From NCBI RefSeq assembly GCF_030408915.1, contig NZ_CP047654.1, positions 1,550,001 to 1,614,000 on the forward strand: a DNA stretch of 64,000 nt, in the 5' to 3' direction. The DNA comes from Corynebacterium guangdongense (GTDB taxonomy: Bacteria; Actinomycetota; Actinomycetes; Mycobacteriales; Mycobacteriaceae). The number at the start of each line of letters is the position of its first letter. Positions within the stretch are counted from its first letter, which is position 1. Below are positions 25,259-35,750 of the stretch, piece after piece. A program made the position numbers and the translations under genes. The notes beneath the pieces are model-generated. The model made no database searches, had not been told where the DNA came from, and saw only the letters and a list, made by a program, of their open reading frames with translations.

Positions 25259-26104
25259 TCAGTGCGGAAGAGTCGGCAACGGCTGGTGGACCCCGGCAGC
25301 CTCAAGCACCGGGTCAATGACGCCCCCCAACCCCGGGGCGTAGCCGACGACGGGGCGGAATTCCTGCCCCGTCACAGACAGTGGCGGGTGAGTCACCACG
25401 GCCCCCGCCTCCCGGGCGATGATCACCCCGGCGGCGTAGTCCCAGGAGTGGATTCCGTGCTCGTAATAGAGGTCGACATGGCCCGCGGCCAGGGCGCACA
25501 GGTCGAGCGCGGCCGAGCCCATGCGGCGCACGTCGCGCACCCGGGACATGAGCCTGCCCAGGATCTCGACCTGCTGCGCGCGGCGCGCCGCGGAGTAGGA
25601 GAAGCCGGTGGCCAGCAGCGTCGTTTCGACGTCGACGGTGGCGCTGGCCTGCAGTGGAACGGTCTTTTCGCCGACCGTGACGGTCGCGCCCTCCCCCTCC
25701 GCCGCCGAGAAGATGGTTCCGGTGGCCACGTTGACGACCGCGCCGGCGACGGGGCGGCCGTCGACGGCCGCCCCGACGGAGACGGCGTAATGGGGCAGTC
25801 CGTAAAGGAAGTTGACCGTGCCGTCGATGGGATCGACGATCCAGGACACCCCGCTTGTCGACGCCCCCTCGTTGCCCTCCTCCCCCACCAGCCCGTCGGC
25901 CGGACGCAGCCGTTCCAGCTCGTCGGAGATGAAGGCCTCCGCGGCGGTGTCGACCACGGTGACCGGATCGACGACGCTGGACTTGGTGCTGACATAGGCG
26001 CGCAGATCACCGAGCTCGGCCCTCCTGGCGTTGATCTTCTCGGCGGTGCGGGTCGCCAGATCGACGGCGAGGGTGCGAAGGACGGCAGGGGTGTTGTGGC
26101 TCAT
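25259..26104 (-). CDS. suhB: Inositol-1-monophosphatase family protein (SuhB)
   Basis: Dephosphorylates inositol phosphate, giving inositol for phosphatidylinositol and mycothiol. The 281-residue protein has the metal-binding motifs GEEGNEG (about 74-80), WIVDPIDGTVNFLYGLPHY (about 88-106) and SWDYAAGVIIAREAGA (about 215-230). Start ATG 26104; a much longer in-frame reading upstream is antisense to ppgK and rejected. It diverges from ppgK with 36 bases between the start codons. A weak hairpin (CCCC...GGGG, 25227-25245) follows its stop. Confidence 0.92.
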   Translation of the reverse strand: MSHNTPAVLRTLAVDLATRTAEKINARRAELGDLRAYVSTKSSVVDPVTVVDTAAEAFISDELERLRPADGLVGEEGNEGASTSGVSWIVDPIDGTVNFLYGLPHYAVSVGAAVDGRPVAGAVVNVATGTIFSAAEGEGATVTVGEKTVPLQASATVDVETTLLATGFSYSAARRAQQVEILGRLMSRVRDVRRMGSAALDLCALAAGHVDLYYEHGIHSWDYAAGVIIAREAGAVVTHPPLSVTGQEFRPVVGYAPGLGGVIDPVLEAAGVHQPLPTLPH

Positions 26105-26127
26105 GCCCCTATTGTGCCCGGCTTTTG

Positions 26128-26133
26128 TATTGT
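26128..26133 (+). promoter_or_regulatory. Probable -10 of a leaderless ppgK transcript
   Basis: TATTGT ends 7 bases before ATG 26141. Confidence 0.55.
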
Positions 26134-26140
26134 TGTGCCC

Positions 26141-26947
26141 ATGGCTACCCAGACCCCCAGTACTCCCACCCCGCTCACCGCAGGAACGGGCACCGCTTTC
26201 GGCGTGGACGTGGGGGGTTCCGGAATCAAGGGCGCGCTCGTTGATCTGGCGACCGGAGAGTTCATCGGCGACCGCCTCAAGATCCTCACCCCGCAGCCGG
26301 CCACGCCGGACGCGGTGGCGGCGACCGTCGTCGAACTCGTCCGCCGCTTCGACTGGGAGGGGCCGGTCGGCCTCACCCTGCCCAGCGTCATCCGGGGGCA
26401 GACCGCCTTGTCGGCGGCCAACATCGACCCGTCCTGGATCGGCACCGACATCACCGAACTTTTCCGACGGCACCTGCCGGGTCGCGAGGTCGTGGCCCTC
26501 AATGACGCCGACGCAGCCGGTCTCGCCGAGGTCGCCTACGGCGAGGAGGCCTCCCGCCACGGGTCCGTCATCTTCCTCACCTTCGGAACCGGCATCGGCT
26601 CGGCTTTCCTGCTCGACGGTCGGCTCTTCCCCAACACCGAGGTCGGGCACATGTTGGTCAACTACCAGGGGACGGTCGACGAGGCCGAACACCTGGCTTC
26701 CTCTGCCGCCAAGGACCGGGAGGAGCTGTCCTACAAGAAGTGGGCCAAGCGCGTCGACGTCGTCCTCGCCGAGTTCCAGGCGTTGTTCAACCCGCAGCTG
26801 TTCATCGTCGGCGGGGGCATTTCCCGCAATCACGACAAATGGCTGCCGCGCCTGGAGATCGCCACCCCCGTCATCCCGGCCAAGTTGCGCAACCGTGCGG
26901 GCATCGTCGGCGCGGCCATGGCCGTGACCGACCACCTCGCTCCCTAG
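26141..26947 (+). CDS. ppgK: Polyphosphate glucokinase
   Basis: PpgK phosphorylates glucose using polyphosphate (or ATP), an actinobacterial alternative to glucokinase. The 268-residue ROK-type kinase has the phosphate loop FGVDVGGSGIKGALVD (about 19-34), the catalytic Asp in ALNDADAAG (about 120-128), and the family motif FLTFGTGIGSAFL. Length matches characterised PpgK enzymes. The leaderless ATG at 26141 is preferred. It lies 262 bases before sigA, as in other actinobacteria. Confidence 0.95.
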   Translation: MATQTPSTPTPLTAGTGTAFGVDVGGSGIKGALVDLATGEFIGDRLKILTPQPATPDAVAATVVELVRRFDWEGPVGLTLPSVIRGQTALSAANIDPSWIGTDITELFRRHLPGREVVALNDADAAGLAEVAYGEEASRHGSVIFLTFGTGIGSAFLLDGRLFPNTEVGHMLVNYQGTVDEAEHLASSAAKDREELSYKKWAKRVDVVLAEFQALFNPQLFIVGGGISRNHDKWLPRLEIATPVIPAKLRNRAGIVGAAMAVTDHLAP

Positions 26948-27209
26948 GGCCGAGTGCGGCCCCCGGTGCTGCGTTGACGTACACTGGGAGGCCGTTCAAC
27001 ACAAGGGCCAGCATCACCCCTGCTGAAGTGTTCTCCGGCCGGTCGACGACGACGGCGCGGAAGCATGACTAGGGTGGATTCAGACCTTTACAACGCGGTT
27101 CGACTGCGCTAGGCGGTCGAACACAGTGCATCCGCGCACGGGTGGAACATTTTCCCCCTCCGTCCGGTTGTACCCACAGTAAGACGAGCAACTCTGCGAA
27201 AGGGCGTAC
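26948..27209 (+). promoter_or_regulatory. sigA upstream region with several candidate -10 hexamers
   Basis: No gene seen. TACACT (26980-26985), with TTGACG directly in front of it rather than at -35 distance, and TAGGGT (27070-27075) are the better -10 candidates; leaders would be about 215 and 128 bases. The GTG start of sigA has AAAGGG at 27199-27204. Multiple promoters would be usual for a primary sigma gene, but the assignment here is weak. Confidence 0.4.
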
Positions 27210-28649
<1,440 letters not shown>

Positions 28650-28656
28650 CCAGGCG

Positions 28657-28690
28657 ATGCCCTCCGGATGCTCGGAGGGCATTTCTCATT
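28657..28690 (+). terminator. Rho-independent terminator of sigA
   Basis: ATGCCCTCCG (28657-28666) pairs perfectly with CGGAGGGCAT (28673-28682), followed by TTCTCATTT. It overlaps the end of the convergent DUF418 gene. Confidence 0.85.
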
Positions 28691-29879
28691 TCCCCGGTCC
28701 CCGCCGCCCGTAGGCCAGGCGTCGGTGGGCGGACTCGGCGGGGCCGGGCCTGCCGACGCGCGCCGTCAGCTGGGCCGCCAGCAGCGTCACCGCCCACACG
28801 GCCAGAGCCAGCAGCAGTAATCCGGCAGCCCCGGCCCCCTCCCCCAGTCCGAGCAGGAAGGGCATGGTCAGCGGAACAAAGAGCAGCGACTGGGTGACGT
28901 ATCCGCTCATGGAGCGCTGCCCCAGCGCCTGCACCGGCGCCAGCGCCGGGGGCAGGCTCGCTCCCCGGTCAAGGCGTTCCTGCAGCCTCCGCGACGCCAG
29001 CAGGACGCCCGCGCAAATCCCGGGGCCGGTGAGATAACCCAGCATCTGATTGAGATTCATGAGGACGTCCTCCCACGCGCCCGGCAGGGCACCGATAGCG
29101 GACAGCCCCCACGGCAGACCCACGGCGAGGATGATGGCGCCGGCGACGAGCACCCAGACCGTGAGGATGCGCAGGTGTGCCATCGGGTCCCGGTGGACGC
29201 CGCGCCGCGCGGCGACGTACCCGAGGATGGCCAACGGCAGCATGCTCGTCAGCGCGATCGGCGCGGACAGGAGGTAGCCGGTCGCCCAGGCGGCGTTGTA
29301 GGAGACGTACTCCGCGTAACCGCCGAACTCGGGGACGGACAGGGCGACGTTCTCGTCACCGAGCGTGCGGGCACTGCCCAGCAGGTGGAGGGCGAAGAGG
29401 GCGCCGGCCATCCCCAGCAGCGCGCGGTCACTGAGCGTGAACGCCAGGGCCAGAACCATGCCGATGACGCCGTAGAGGATCATGATGTCGCCGAAGAAGA
29501 GCAGCAGGCAGTGCGCCAGGCCGAATACCAGCAGCGCACCGTAGCGACGGAGCAGGGAACGCCGGATCCGCCCTGCCCCGTAACCGCGGCGGGCCAGGCC
29601 GGCAGCGACAAGCCCGACTCCGAAGCCGAGCAGCGTGGTGAACATCGGCAGTCCCCGGACATGGGCGAACATGGCGGCAAGGACCACGACCACCCGGTCC
29701 GCGGCCCCGTGGACGACCCCGCCGAAGTAGGCGGCGGGCACGGAATCATCGGTGATGACCCAGGCCGTGGACACGTTCGCCCAGGCAATGCCCAGCAGGG
29801 CGATGCCACGGGCGAGGTCCGGGGCGAGAATGCGCCGGGGCTGGACGGTGTGGCGGGCCGGGCCGGGTGACTCACTCAT
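28686..29879 (-). CDS. DUF418 family membrane protein
   Basis: A 397-residue polytopic protein. It has the N-terminal motif DLARGIALLGIAWANV (about 20-35) and the C-terminal DUF418 domain (about 225-380) with RSMSGYVTQSLLF (about 314-326). About ten helices. Related to acyltransferase-3-like membrane proteins; substrate unknown. ATG 29879 is preferred to an upstream in-frame codon because a -10 lies 8 bases before it. The last codons overlap the sigA terminator region. Confidence 0.88.
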   Translation of the reverse strand: MSESPGPARHTVQPRRILAPDLARGIALLGIAWANVSTAWVITDDSVPAAYFGGVVHGAADRVVVVLAAMFAHVRGLPMFTTLLGFGVGLVAAGLARRGYGAGRIRRSLLRRYGALLVFGLAHCLLLFFGDIMILYGVIGMVLALAFTLSDRALLGMAGALFALHLLGSARTLGDENVALSVPEFGGYAEYVSYNAAWATGYLLSAPIALTSMLPLAILGYVAARRGVHRDPMAHLRILTVWVLVAGAIILAVGLPWGLSAIGALPGAWEDVLMNLNQMLGYLTGPGICAGVLLASRRLQERLDRGASLPPALAPVQALGQRSMSGYVTQSLLFVPLTMPFLLGLGEGAGAAGLLLLALAVWAVTLLAAQLTARVGRPGPAESAHRRLAYGRRGPGK

Positions 29880-29887
29880 GCTCAGAC

Positions 29888-29893
29888 ACCCTA
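29888..29893 (-). promoter_or_regulatory. Probable -10 of a leaderless DUF418 transcript
   Basis: TAGGGT on the minus strand ends 8 bases before ATG 29879. It overlaps the end region of the upstream helicase gene (stop at 29903). Confidence 0.5.
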
Positions 29894-29902
29894 GCGGGTG
29901 GC

Positions 29903-31663
29903 CTACCAGTCCCGGAGATACGCGATGCGGTCGCGCAACTGCTCCGCGGTGCACAGGGCCGTCGGCGGTCCGCCACAGGCCTTGCGGGCCTCGGTGTGCA
30001 CGGCGCCGTGCGGCCGGCCGGTGCGACCGGAAACGATCGAAACGATCGTGTTGAGCTCCTTACGCAGGCGCGGGATCTCCTCACTGGCGACCTCCGCCGC
30101 CGCCTCCGCGCCCCCGCTTCCCCTGGGGGTGATGGTCGTCGGCACGCCGAGCACCTCACGCTTGTGCGCCTCCTGCGCTTCGCGTTCCTTGCGGGCCCTG
30201 TCCTGGGCCTCCCGTGCGTCGAGCTGCTCCTCCTGTCGCTTGCGCAGCAGGGCCTTGACCTGGTCGGCGTCGAGAAGCCCGGGCAGGCCCAGGTACTCCT
30301 CCTCCTCTGCGGAGCCCGTGAAGGTTCCGGTGCCGTAGTGGGAGCCGTCGTAGATCAGCGAGTCGAGTTCGGCCTCGGCGCCGAGGGCCTCATAGGAGGC
30401 CGGCTCGTCGGGCTCATTCTGCTCACGGTTGGCCTCGGCGAGCAGGTCGTCGTCCCAGCCCTCCTTAGGCCGGTCCGGCTTGCCCAGCACATGGTCGCGC
30501 TGTTTCTCCAGGTTCTCGGCCAGGCCCAGCAGGACCGGGACCGAGGGAAGGAAGACGCTCGCGGTCTCGCCCTTGCGCCGGGAGCGCACGAAACGACCGA
30601 TCGCCTGGGCAAAGAACAGCGGGGTCGAGGCCGAGGTGGCGTAGACGCCGACCGACAGTCGCGGAACGTCCACGCCCTCGGACACCATGCGGACGGCGAC
30701 CATCCACTCGTCGGTGGACTCGCTGAACTCGTCGATGCGCTCGGAGGAGCCCGGTTCGTCGGAGAGGATCACCGCCACCGGGGTGGACGAGATCTGACGC
30801 AGGATGCGGGCGTAGGCGCGCGCCGTCTTCGTGTCCGTCGCGATAACCAGTCCACCAGCGTCGGGCACGTTGCGCCGGATCTGCAGCAGACGCGTGTGGG
30901 CGGCCTGCAGCACGGCCGGGATCCAGTCGCCCTTGGGGTCCAGCGCGGTGCGCCAGGCGCGGGCGGTCTGCTCAGCGTTGAGCGGTTCGCCCAGCCGGGC
31001 GGAGTACTCCTCCCCGGCGGAGTCGCGCCACCGGGCCTCACCGGAGTAGGACAGGAAGACCACCGGGCGCACGACGCCGTCGGCGAGCGCACTGGAATAC
31101 CCGTAGGAGTAATCCGAGCAGGAGACCAGGTGCCCCTCCCCGTCCTCCTCGTAGCGCACGAAGGGAATCGGGGAATCGTCCGAGCGGAAGGGCGTACCCG
31201 TCAGCGCGAGGCGGTGGGTGGCGTCGGCGTAGGCCTCCTTGACGCCGTCGCCCCAGCTCTTCGCGTCGCCGGCGTGGTGAATCTCGTCCAGAACGACCAG
31301 TGTGCGACGGCTGGAGGCCACCGCGTGGTGTTTGAAGGGATGCATGCCGACCTGGGCGTAGGTCACCACCACTCCGTCGTAGGCGGGGTTGACCGCCGAG
31401 GAGTTGGTGAACTCCGGGTCCAGGGAAATCCCCAACCGCGCGGCCGAGCCCGCCCACTGGTGCTTGAGGTGCTCGGTGGGTACCACGACGATGACGCGCT
31501 GGACGGTCTTGTCCGCCAGCAGCATCGAGGCCATGGTCAGGGCGAAGGTGGTCTTACCGGCGCCCGGGGTCGCCACCGCCATGAAGTCCTGCGGGCGGGT
31601 CGCGTTGAACTTGTCGAGGGCTGCCTGCTGCCAGGCGCGCAGCCCGGAACTAGGCGTCGTCAC
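29903..31663 (-). CDS. DEAD/DEAH-box superfamily 2 helicase
   Basis: A 586-residue SF2 helicase of a type common in actinobacteria. Walker A ATPGAGKT (31-38), DEIHH (about 128-132), the SAT-like motif LALTGTPFRSD, and motifs V-VI in VSEGVDVPRLSVGVYATSAS and AQAIGRFVRSRRKGE are present. After the helicase core comes a charged coiled-coil (about 435-500). Substrate unknown; DNA repair roles of XPB-like enzymes are only an analogy. Its GTG overlaps the DUF3039 stop by 4 bases (GTGA), so the two are coupled. Confidence 0.9.
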   Translation of the reverse strand: MTTPSSGLRAWQQAALDKFNATRPQDFMAVATPGAGKTTFALTMASMLLADKTVQRVIVVVPTEHLKHQWAGSAARLGISLDPEFTNSSAVNPAYDGVVVTYAQVGMHPFKHHAVASSRRTLVVLDEIHHAGDAKSWGDGVKEAYADATHRLALTGTPFRSDDSPIPFVRYEEDGEGHLVSCSDYSYGYSSALADGVVRPVVFLSYSGEARWRDSAGEEYSARLGEPLNAEQTARAWRTALDPKGDWIPAVLQAAHTRLLQIRRNVPDAGGLVIATDTKTARAYARILRQISSTPVAVILSDEPGSSERIDEFSESTDEWMVAVRMVSEGVDVPRLSVGVYATSASTPLFFAQAIGRFVRSRRKGETASVFLPSVPVLLGLAENLEKQRDHVLGKPDRPKEGWDDDLLAEANREQNEPDEPASYEALGAEAELDSLIYDGSHYGTGTFTGSAEEEEYLGLPGLLDADQVKALLRKRQEEQLDAREAQDRARKEREAQEAHKREVLGVPTTITPRGSGGAEAAAEVASEEIPRLRKELNTIVSIVSGRTGRPHGAVHTEARKACGGPPTALCTAEQLRDRIAYLRDW

Positions 31664-31905
31664 TTCTTGCGCAGCCCCCTGTAGATGCGCTCGCAGTCCG
31701 GGCACACCGGGGAGCCGGGCTTGGCCTGCTTGGTCACCGGGAAGGTCTCGCCACACAGGGCCACGACCATCTTGCCGGTCACGGCGGACTCCGTCATCTG
31801 GTTCTTCTTGACGTAATGGAAGAACTTCGGGGTGTCGTCACCGGTGCTCGTGGTCGTCCGGGTGTCGGGACGCTCGATTGTCTTGGTCGTCGTATCCGCA
31901 CTCAT
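31660..31905 (-). CDS. DUF3039 family small protein
   Basis: An 81-residue actinobacterial protein. It contains FHYVKKNQMTESAVTGKMVVALCGE and a CPDC pair near the end, with another Cys in VALCGE; together these could bind one zinc. Start ATG 31905 (GGAAGGG 7 bases upstream) is preferred to ATG 31911, which is too close to the ribosome site. Coupled to the helicase downstream by a GTGA overlap; the same pairing is usual in actinobacteria. Confidence 0.86.
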   Translation of the reverse strand: MSADTTTKTIERPDTRTTTSTGDDTPKFFHYVKKNQMTESAVTGKMVVALCGETFPVTKQAKPGSPVCPDCERIYRGLRKK

Positions 31906-32003
31906 GTTCATCCCTTCCTCTTCGACTTCAGTCCCCCATCATGCACCAGAACCCGCGCCGCCTGCGAATGAGGCAGGCAGTCACGGTTCTTCGGGGCAGG
32001 GTC

Positions 32004-32009
32004 TACGCT
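32004..32009 (+). promoter_or_regulatory. Probable -10 of a leaderless DUF3099 transcript
   Basis: TACGCT ends 8 bases before ATG 32018. Confidence 0.5.
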
Positions 32010-32017
32010 TGAGGTCG

Positions 32018-32497
32018 ATGAGCGATCACAACCACCCCCAGGATGAGCCCGTCGAGCATATCGACGGCGAGGCGGTGGAGCGTCCCCCGAAGCGGATTCG
32101 CCCATGGGTGGGCCGCACCCCCGCCGCCCTCATCACCGATGCGACCCAGACCGTGTCCCAGCACCGTCACCAGCGGGAGGTCGTCTACACGATCCTGCAG
32201 GTGCTGCGTATTCCGCTCCTGGCGTTGGCAATGGTGATGTGGGGGGTCTACGGCCAGTGGGGGGTGGGTCTGCTGCTGCTGATGATCTCGGTGCCGCTTC
32301 CGGGACTGGCGGTGGTCTTCGCCAACGAGAAGGCCAGCAAACGTGACCGGCGTTCCCAATCGGTGTACAAACCGGGCCAGGCCCGCCTGGCGCAGCAGCG
32401 GCACCAGCAGCTCAGCGCCCCCACGCAACCGGAGCTCGAGGCCCCGGAGACGATCGACGAAGTTAAGGATGAGGATGAACGACCTGAACATCACTGA
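32018..32497 (+). CDS. DUF3099 membrane protein
   Basis: A 159-residue actinobacterial protein of unknown function. The family core ALITDATQTVSQHRHQREVVY (about 42-62) is followed by two membrane helices (about 67-84 and 88-107) and a charged tail. Start ATG 32018 fits a leaderless transcript; the reading extended upstream to 31832 is antisense to DUF3039 and not supported. Its end overlaps the methyltransferase gene by 23 bases. Confidence 0.87.
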   Translation: MSDHNHPQDEPVEHIDGEAVERPPKRIRPWVGRTPAALITDATQTVSQHRHQREVVYTILQVLRIPLLALAMVMWGVYGQWGVGLLLLMISVPLPGLAVVFANEKASKRDRRSQSVYKPGQARLAQQRHQQLSAPTQPELEAPETIDEVKDEDERPEHH

Positions 32498-33998
32498 GGC
32501 GGCCCGCGCGATCGGCGTGGCTTTTCGCCGGGCAGGCTTGACGACGTCCGGCCTGGCGTCCGCCCTGGGCCCGGGGCCCCTGGCGGCCCTGCACCGCGGC
32601 GAGCCCGGCGCCGTGCGCTGGGCCCTGGGCGCCCGCACCGACGGGCAGGCCGGGCTCATCCGCGCCTTCATCCTGCGCGACCCGATCGCCCCCGCCGAAC
32701 TCGACCGCCTGGTCGGCACGCCCGTCGTGGAACAGCTCACTGACGTCCTCGCGACCGAGGGCGAGCGGGTGCGTCTGCTCATCGATGTTCGTCCACACGT
32801 CATCGACGGCGTCGAGCGCCTGGTGGTCTCCGACGCCGACGCCTCCATGACCGCACATGTGCCGGGTCCCGAGCACGTCCTGGGCGTCGGGGCCGCCAGC
32901 CTCAGCCTGCTGGGTTCGACCCCGACCTCGCCGGTGGACTCCGTGCTTGATCTCGGCACCGGTTCCGGGATCCAGCTGCTCGGCCAGACCCGCGCCGCCG
33001 CCTCGTTGACGGCCATCGACGTCCATCCCCGGGCCATCGCCCTGGCGGAGGCGACGCTGGCGGCCAACGAACTTGACGGTGTGGAGCTGCTGACCGGCTC
33101 CTGGTTCGAGCCGGTGTCCGGCCGCCGCTTCGACCGCATCGTCTCCAATCCTCCGTTCGTCGTGGGGCTGCCGGAGGTCGGCCACGTCTACCGCGACTCC
33201 GGACTCAACCTCGACGGCGCCAGCGAGCTGGTCGTCTCCTCCGCGCCCGGGTACCTCGTCGAGGGTGGCACCGCGCACCTGCTGGCCGCCTGGATCCATC
33301 CGACTGACGGCTCCTGGCGCCAGCGCCTGGCGTCCTGGATCCCGGAGCGCGGGGTCGACGCGTGGATTCTCCAGCGGGACCTGGCCGATCCTCAGCTCTA
33401 CGTGGGCACCTGGCTCAAGGACGAGTCCCTGGATCCGCGCTCCCTCGAATCCGCCGCGCGCGCCGAGGCCTGGCTCAACCACTTCGCCGAGCACGACGTC
33501 GCCGGCATCGGCTTCGGCTTCGTCGCACTGCGCAACATCGGCGATCGCCCCTCCGAGGTCGTCATCGAGGAAATCCCCCAGCACTTCGACGATCCGCTCG
33601 GTCCCGAGGTCGAGGAGTACTTCGCCCGGACCGCCTGGCTCCGGGACGCCGACCGCGGCCACATCGCCGACACCCGGTTCCGGCTGCGCCCCGGCGTCGC
33701 CCGGGAGGAGATCGCCGTCACCGACGAGGAGACCGGGATGGGCTTCGCCCCGGCCGCGCTGCGCCTGACCCGGACCGACGGCCCCCGCTTCACCCACGAG
33801 GTCGACGAGGCGCTGGCCGCCATCGTGGCCGGACTCCACCCGGACGGGCTGCCGTTGGCCGAGGTCGTCGGTATTTATGCGGCCGCCTGCGGACTCGACG
33901 ACGACCGCGCCGAGGAACTGTTGGAGCAGGCCGTCGGCGCGGCCGTCGACCTGGTGCGCCACGGATTCCTTATCCCGGCCGAGCTGATGGAGGACTGA
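32475..33998 (+). CDS. Class I SAM-dependent methyltransferase with NPPF motif
   Basis: A 507-residue protein. An N-terminal helical domain (about 1-150) precedes a Rossmann methyltransferase core with [11 protein letters not shown] (157-167), [20 protein letters not shown] (181-200) and NPPFV (225-229). The NPPF/NPPY motif marks enzymes that methylate an amide or exocyclic nitrogen (PrmC, RsmC, RlmG), so rRNA or a protein glutamine is the likely target. A third domain (about 330-507) is unassigned. Start ATG 32475 has AAGGA upstream. Followed by dtd with a one-base overlap. Confidence 0.86.
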   Translation: MNDLNITEAARAIGVAFRRAGLTTSGLASALGPGPLAALHRGEPGAVRWALGARTDGQAGLIRAFILRDPIAPAELDRLVGTPVVEQLTDVLATEGERVRLLIDVRPHVIDGVERLVVSDADASMTAHVPGPEHVLGVGAASLSLLGSTPTSPVDSVLDLGTGSGIQLLGQTRAAASLTAIDVHPRAIALAEATLAANELDGVELLTGSWFEPVSGRRFDRIVSNPPFVVGLPEVGHVYRDSGLNLDGASELVVSSAPGYLVEGGTAHLLAAWIHPTDGSWRQRLASWIPERGVDAWILQRDLADPQLYVGTWLKDESLDPRSLESAARAEAWLNHFAEHDVAGIGFGFVALRNIGDRPSEVVIEEIPQHFDDPLGPEVEEYFARTAWLRDADRGHIADTRFRLRPGVAREEIAVTDEETGMGFAPAALRLTRTDGPRFTHEVDEALAAIVAGLHPDGLPLAEVVGIYAAACGLDDDRAEELLEQAVGAAVDLVRHGFLIPAELMED

Positions 33999-34435
33999 TG
34001 AAGGCGGTGCTGATGCGGGTCACCGAGGCCACGGTGACCGTCGACGGCGAGATCGTCGGAGCGATTACGGCTCCCGTGACCGGTGGACTGCTCGCTCTGG
34101 TCGGGGTGCACCGCGAGGACACCGAGGAGGACGTGGACACGATGGTCCGCAAGATCGCGGAGCTGCGGATCCTTGACGGGGAGGTCAACGTCGTCGACGC
34201 CCGGGCGCCCGTACTGCTCGTCAGCCAGTTCACGCTCCAGGGCCGGACCGCGAAGGGACGGCGCCCCTCGTGGACCGATGCCGCGCCGGGTGAGGTCGCC
34301 CAGCCACGGTTTGAGGAGGTGGCGGCTGGACTGCGCTCCCGGGGCCTGGAGGTGGAGACCGGCCGTTTCGGCGCGCTGATGAAGGTTGCCTCGGTCAACG
34401 ACGGCCCCTTCACCGTTCTGGTGGACACCCGCTGA
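33998..34435 (+). CDS. dtd: D-aminoacyl-tRNA deacylase
   Basis: Removes D-amino acids (and glycine) wrongly attached to tRNA. The 145-residue protein has both signature motifs: [18 protein letters not shown] (about 75-92) and the cross-subunit Gly-Pro motif [10 protein letters not shown] (about 134-143). Its ATG shares one base with the TGA of the upstream methyltransferase (TGATG). Length is normal. Confidence 0.96.
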   Translation: MKAVLMRVTEATVTVDGEIVGAITAPVTGGLLALVGVHREDTEEDVDTMVRKIAELRILDGEVNVVDARAPVLLVSQFTLQGRTAKGRRPSWTDAAPGEVAQPRFEEVAAGLRSRGLEVETGRFGALMKVASVNDGPFTVLVDTR

Positions 34436-34490
34436 ACGCCTGCCCTACCCCCTGCGCCACCCCCGGTGCGGAACGGCTGGTAACGCTTCG

Positions 34491-34516
34491 GGAACTTTAT
34501 CCGGGCGTCAGCCGTT
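34491..34516 (+). promoter_or_regulatory. SigH-type promoter of sigB
   Basis: GGAAC (34491-34495), 18 bases, then GTT (34514-34516). This matches the GGAA-N17/18/19-GTT pattern of SigH/SigE ECF promoters, and corynebacterial sigB is known to be SigH-dependent. It lies about 37 bases before the sigB ATG. Confidence 0.72.
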
Positions 34517-34552
34517 GGAGGGGTTAAGACTGGACTTCAAAGGAGGCCACGG

Positions 34553-35560
34553 ATGACATCACCATCCTCCCAGGATTTTTCCGAGAACACCCAGAACGGC
34601 GAAGAAAAGGTTGATCGCCGTTCGCGTCGCAATCAGACCAACGACAATCCGTCAGCAGACCTGGTGCGCGTGTATCTCAACGGCATCGGCCGCACGGCCC
34701 TGCTGAACGCCGAGGAGGAGGTCGATCTCGCCCAGCAGATCGAAGTCGGCCTGTATGCCCAGCACCTGCTGGACGATCCGGACGCCAAGCTGACCCGCGC
34801 CCAGAAGCGCGACTACAAGATCCTCGCCCGCCAGGGGCGCAAGGCCCGCTCCCACCTGCTGGAGGCCAACCTCCGTCTCGTGGTGTCGCTGGCCAAGCGA
34901 TACACCGGCCGCGGCATGCCGTTGCTGGATCTCATCCAGGAGGGCAACCTCGGACTCATCCGCGCGATGGAGAAGTTCGACTACGCCAAGGGATTCAAGT
35001 TCTCCACCTACGCCACCTGGTGGATCCGGCAGGCCATCACCCGTGGCATGGCCGACCAGTCGCGCACCATCCGCCTCCCGGTGCACCTGGTAGAGCAGGT
35101 CAACAAGCTCTCCCGCATCAAGCGCGAGCTTTACCAGAACCTGGGCCGTGAGGCCACGAACGAGGAGCTGGCGGACGAGTCCGGCATCGAGGAATCGAAG
35201 ATCGAGATGCTGCTTCGGCAGTCGCGTGACCCGGTGAGCCTGGACATGCCGGTCGGCGCGGACGAGGAAGCCCCGCTCGGGGACTTCATCGAGGACGCCG
35301 AGGCCACCGACGCCGAATCCGCGGTCGTCGCAAGTCTGCGCCACTCCGACATCCGGGACGTGATCGGCACGCTGGAACAGCGCGAACAGGACGTCATCCG
35401 GCTGCGCTATGGCCTCGACGACGGCGTCCCGCGCACCCTGGACCAGATCGGCCGCAAATTCGGGCTCTCGCGCGAGCGCGTGCGTCAGATCGAGCGGGAG
35501 GTCATGAGCAAGCTGCGCGACGGCCACCGCGCCGATCGCCTGCGCGATTACGCCCTCTAG
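34553..35560 (+). CDS. sigB: Group 2 sigma factor SigB
   Basis: The principal-like non-essential sigma factor used in the transition to stationary phase and in stress. The 335-residue protein lacks the long N-terminal extension of SigA but keeps regions 1.2 ([20 protein letters not shown]), 2 ([20 protein letters not shown]), 3 and 4 ([19 protein letters not shown]). AGGAGG precedes the ATG by 6-7 bases. It is immediately upstream of dtxR, the usual actinobacterial order, with a hairpin between them. Confidence 0.96.
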   Translation: MTSPSSQDFSENTQNGEEKVDRRSRRNQTNDNPSADLVRVYLNGIGRTALLNAEEEVDLAQQIEVGLYAQHLLDDPDAKLTRAQKRDYKILARQGRKARSHLLEANLRLVVSLAKRYTGRGMPLLDLIQEGNLGLIRAMEKFDYAKGFKFSTYATWWIRQAITRGMADQSRTIRLPVHLVEQVNKLSRIKRELYQNLGREATNEELADESGIEESKIEMLLRQSRDPVSLDMPVGADEEAPLGDFIEDAEATDAESAVVASLRHSDIRDVIGTLEQREQDVIRLRYGLDDGVPRTLDQIGRKFGLSRERVRQIEREVMSKLRDGHRADRLRDYAL

Positions 35561-35576
35561 CGGGCCCGGGCCCCAT

Positions 35577-35612
35577 CACCCGCCGTCGACGCCGAGCGTC
35601 GCCCGGCGGGTG
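35577..35612 (+). terminator. Hairpin after sigB
   Basis: CACCCGCCG (35577-35585) pairs with CGGCGGGTG (35604-35612), with an inner CGACGC/GCGTCG stem. No T run. Confidence 0.6.
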
Positions 35613-35618
35613 CATGCG

Positions 35619-35636
35619 TTAAGAAGCGCTTATTAA
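35619..35636. promoter_or_regulatory. Near-palindrome over the dtxR promoter
   Basis: TTAAGAAGCGCTTATTAA is palindromic at 16 of 18 positions. Its right end overlaps TTAAGC, a candidate -35 for the TAGGAT at 35655-35660; a second -10 candidate, TATAGT, lies at 35664-35669. It does not resemble the DtxR box, so another regulator would be expected. Confidence 0.4.
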
Positions 35637-35654
35637 GCCTCCCCGCGATTCGGG

Positions 35655-35669
35655 TAGGATACCTATAGT
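35655..35669 (+). promoter_or_regulatory. Candidate -10 elements of dtxR
   Basis: TAGGAT (35655-35660) and TATAGT (35664-35669) give leaders of about 84 and 75 bases. TTAAGC (35633-35638) is 16 bases upstream of the first. Confidence 0.45.
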
Positions 35670-35750
35670 TGTCACGACCGCGCACGGGCCCGGCCGGCCA
35701 CGCGGCGGTGCCCGCCGCCGCGGGTCACCATTGGAAAGGGGAACCATCAG

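Noticed and set aside
25259..26935. Single long minus-strand frame joining suhB with sequence antisense to ppgK, and the matching plus-strand frame from 25262
   Set aside because: Only the conserved parts (suhB 25259-26104 and ppgK 26141-26947) are real; the extensions have no similarity and cross the divergent promoters.
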